Shown: piece by piece, positions 61,925 through 64,000 of the stretch
How positions within the stretch are numbered: the stretch's first letter is position 1
How the letters are laid out: each line of letters opens with the position of its first letter
NCBI GenBank assembly: GCA_022579005.1
Contig: MU401460.1
Location: forward strand, 1-64,000
Source: Poronia punctata
Taxonomy: Eukaryota > Ascomycota > Sordariomycetes > Xylariales > Xylariaceae
Direction: 5' to 3'
DNA length: 64,000 nt
Program-made: the position numbers and the translations under genes
The notes under the pieces: generated by a model
The model's input: the letters and a program-made list of their open reading frames with translations, nothing else
What the model was told of the DNA's origin: nothing
The model's database searches: none

Positions 61925-62638
61925 CACTGGAGCAGACCGACTCCTTCAACAACGTGTGCCCTGCACAATAACATTCCAGTTTCCCGGGTCGAAGTTTTGT
62001 CCATGTACCGAATCATGAGGCGTATCTGAGGAGAGAGAAAAAACATCGTCAGCGCACGTTGTAAACATTAAATACTCAAGTAACGCCCATTACATAACCC
62101 GAGTTAGTGGAGGGGAAGATATGTTACCAGCATAATCATAACACTTGACAAGAATATCCCAAGCCAAATCTCCCAAACTCCTACAAGGAACCGTTGCCGG
62201 CTCAGTAGGATTATCGTTACAGAACCAGATTCCCGAATTATAACTACACGAGACGCGCGTGCAATTTCCCGGGCCCGGACCGACTGTGCAGTTACCGTTA
62301 CCGTTACCGTCGTCGTCTTTGATGCCTCGCAGATATTTTATTCCTTGCTCGATGTGGAATACGGAGGCGTATTCCATCGGCCAGGAAACTGTACAGAGGA
62401 TTGAGGGGTTGGTCAATGGGTCTATTATGTCTAGGTCTTTGTGTTTTGGTTTTGGGGTTGGGGTTGGGTTTGGAAAGTCGAGGAATTGCGCTTCAAGGTG
62501 TGTATCTGTATCTGTTGTTGGTATTGTAGTAGGCGTTGGGAGTACGTCTTCTTTTCCTGTTGTCCATGATTCGGAGGACTTGAATAACGAGAAGAAGAAG
62601 AAGAAGAAGAATACGGTTGAAAGGGGATGTATGAGCAT
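61925..62638 (-). CDS. Small secreted hypothetical protein, 2 exons, about 203 aa
   Basis: Exon 1 is 62638-62128. It encodes MLIHPLSTV followed by a run of Phe residues and SLFKSSES, a signal-peptide-like start, then a Pro/Thr-rich linker and a domain with Cys residues (ILCTVSWPMEYASVFHIEQG, GNCTRVSCSYNSGIWFCND, then VPCRSLGDLAWDILVKCYD). The Cys spacing and several NxT/S sites suggest an extracellular, disulfide-bonded protein. With donor GTAACA and acceptor CTCAG, exon 2 is 62025-61925 and adds about 33 residues. A different donor (GTTATG, shortly downstream) would put exon 2 in another frame with a Cys-rich end, so the C-terminus is uncertain. I do not recognise the family. Effector-like use is possible but not shown. 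The Phe run comes from a GAA/TTC microsatellite. Confidence 0.6.
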
Positions 62639-62832
62639 ATTTAGTTTGTTGGATTTGGAATTTGGTAGGTAAAGTGAAGTGATGACGCCGAATAGTAATG
62701 AGCTACCTAGGATATGTTATATTATTTGGATGTACAAGGTAGATGGATAGATGGTGGGAAATCATCAAGTTATTGTTGTTCTTTCCTTCGTAACTGAGAA
62801 AGAAGGCCGTAATTCATTCCCCATCCATCGTT

Positions 62833-62863
<31 letters not shown>

Positions 62864-64000
62864 AACCTAGAAAATTTCCCGCTTCGCTTTTTTAAAATCC
62901 ATCTGCTTGCTTCCCAAGATACATATGTCATACCGTGATGTCGCTTCCGCAAACGTATGCCCACCTACCCCACGTTTTACCGAGACGGCAAACACAAGCG
63001 AGATTATTTACACATGAGCATCGGGCTAGCGAAATCGTATCACAGACAGAGCGCTCTATACACGTAAGCCTCTTACACGTGCAAGTAGGTAGAGACTACA
63101 TAACCTACGAGAGATCACACATGATACATCTGTATTTATGATATACGTGTATAATACATCTAACCATGTACAAAAGAAAGACAAAAAAATAGACGTATGG
63201 TATCTATCTAGATCGGTATGGAACTGGGCCGGATAACATCTCCGAACTCGGTTAAAAATACACGTGCGATTATATGTGATGTGATGTGATATAGTCCGAT
63301 CTGATCCGATCCGATCTGGTATTACAACTAGACGGAACATTCCTTTTCACATCAACACGTACCCTAGGTACCTACCTAACCTAGGTTAAATGTAATGTCT
63401 TTTTCCCAGCAAACCAACCATCAGACTAAGTTAGGTAAAGTAGGTACCTACCTCGCGATAGGATATGAATATAACACTTGCTATCAAGTAGAAGTAGGTA
63501 TATTATTTACTTACATACTTAACCTATCTTCTTTAACACAACTACTTACCCAACCCAACCTAACCCGTGCACCTAGCACCTACCTACCTACCTTATACAC
63601 GGAAACAAATTATCTAACAAGTATAAATAGAAGGTACCTAGATCATCGGCCCCGGCTCATCATTATAACCTAACCTCCTACGCGTCCCTACAAGTCCTAC
63701 CTACATATCTTTCTAGGGACTTAGTCTAGGTAATTATTATAAATACCTTACATAGGCTAGGTTAGGTAAAGTAAGAAGTAACTACCACGTCAAACAGTAG
63801 GTAACAGTCGCACCGTTGCAACCACCCTAACCATCCCATCCTAACCCGCGGGGCCGGATGATTGATCCGAACGCGCATTTGCGGCACAGAAACAAATATC
63901 ACCGTCTCATACATACGGGTAGGCAAGGTCAAGTAAGTACCCTAGGTAATTAGCTATACCACGTCCACTACCACCTCACTGCCGTCTACGGCACAGTAGG
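62639..64000. other. Right-end spacer with CCTACC/TAGGTA motifs
   Basis: No gene can be supported. The spacer holds a CT-rich run near 62836-62863, GATCCGATC-type short repeats near 63297-63315, and many ACCTACCT/CCTAGGTA units from about 63360 on, the same motif family seen in other spacers of this window. No telomeric TTAGGG array is present. Confidence 0.5.

Noticed and set aside
63190..63260. 5S rRNA-like impression (GGAACTGGGCCGGA, then TCTCCGAACTCGG)
   Set aside because: Only a few words resemble 5S rRNA. The required helices and flanking conserved sequence are absent.
1..64000. Biosynthetic gene cluster, CRISPR array or toxin system
   Set aside because: No polyketide or peptide synthetase, terpene enzyme, spaced direct-repeat array or toxin domain is visible. 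The genes belong to unrelated housekeeping functions.

Overview
The window is nuclear DNA of a filamentous ascomycete (Pezizomycotina, most probably a sordariomycete). Eleven protein-coding genes can be modelled. Most are broken by short introns of about 55-125 bp with GT-AG ends, and the proteins are typical fungal housekeeping families. Two long stretches are extremely AT-rich, dense in TpA and full of stop codons in every frame. This is the signature of repeat-induced point mutation (RIP), a C-to-T process of filamentous ascomycetes. The species is not identified.

Layout. 1-8590 is an AT-rich RIP block that continues beyond the left edge. 8591-13511 has balanced composition but no gene I can recognise. 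13512-38292 is a gene-bearing segment: a Pro/Ser-rich hypothetical protein (+), COP9 signalosome subunit 4 (+), an SGNH/GDSL hydrolase (-), CCR4-NOT subunit Caf120 (-), a 4.6-kb spacer without recognised genes, a Ptc7-like mitochondrial PP2C phosphatase (+), the ribosome-biogenesis factor Utp23 (+) and a DUF726/Mil1-type hydrolase (+). About 39763-53450 is a second AT block. It contains a complete but heavily RIP-mutated Ty1/copia retrotransposon (40739-48372) with two 411-bp LTRs and a 5-bp target-site duplication. 53479-56369 is a repeat-rich spacer with a 644-bp foldback element (54127-54770). 56370-62638 carries a single-pass membrane protein (+), Golgi protein Tvp23 (-), a DUF3445 protein (-) and a small secreted hypothetical protein (-). 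The right end is spacer rich in CCTACC/TAGGTA motifs.

The genes do not form a pathway or a recognisable biosynthetic cluster; they look like ordinary core genes between heterochromatin-like islands. The most unusual material is in the repeats: the copia element with RIP on both strands and an extra region between RNase H and the 3' LTR, a 28-bp direct repeat on both sides of the 13.7-kb AT block, and the foldback element with a tandem-repeat loop and TA duplication. I did not find a convincing new defence, toxin or metabolic system.

Intron boundaries were placed by eye from splice signals, reading-frame continuity and family conservation, without transcript evidence.
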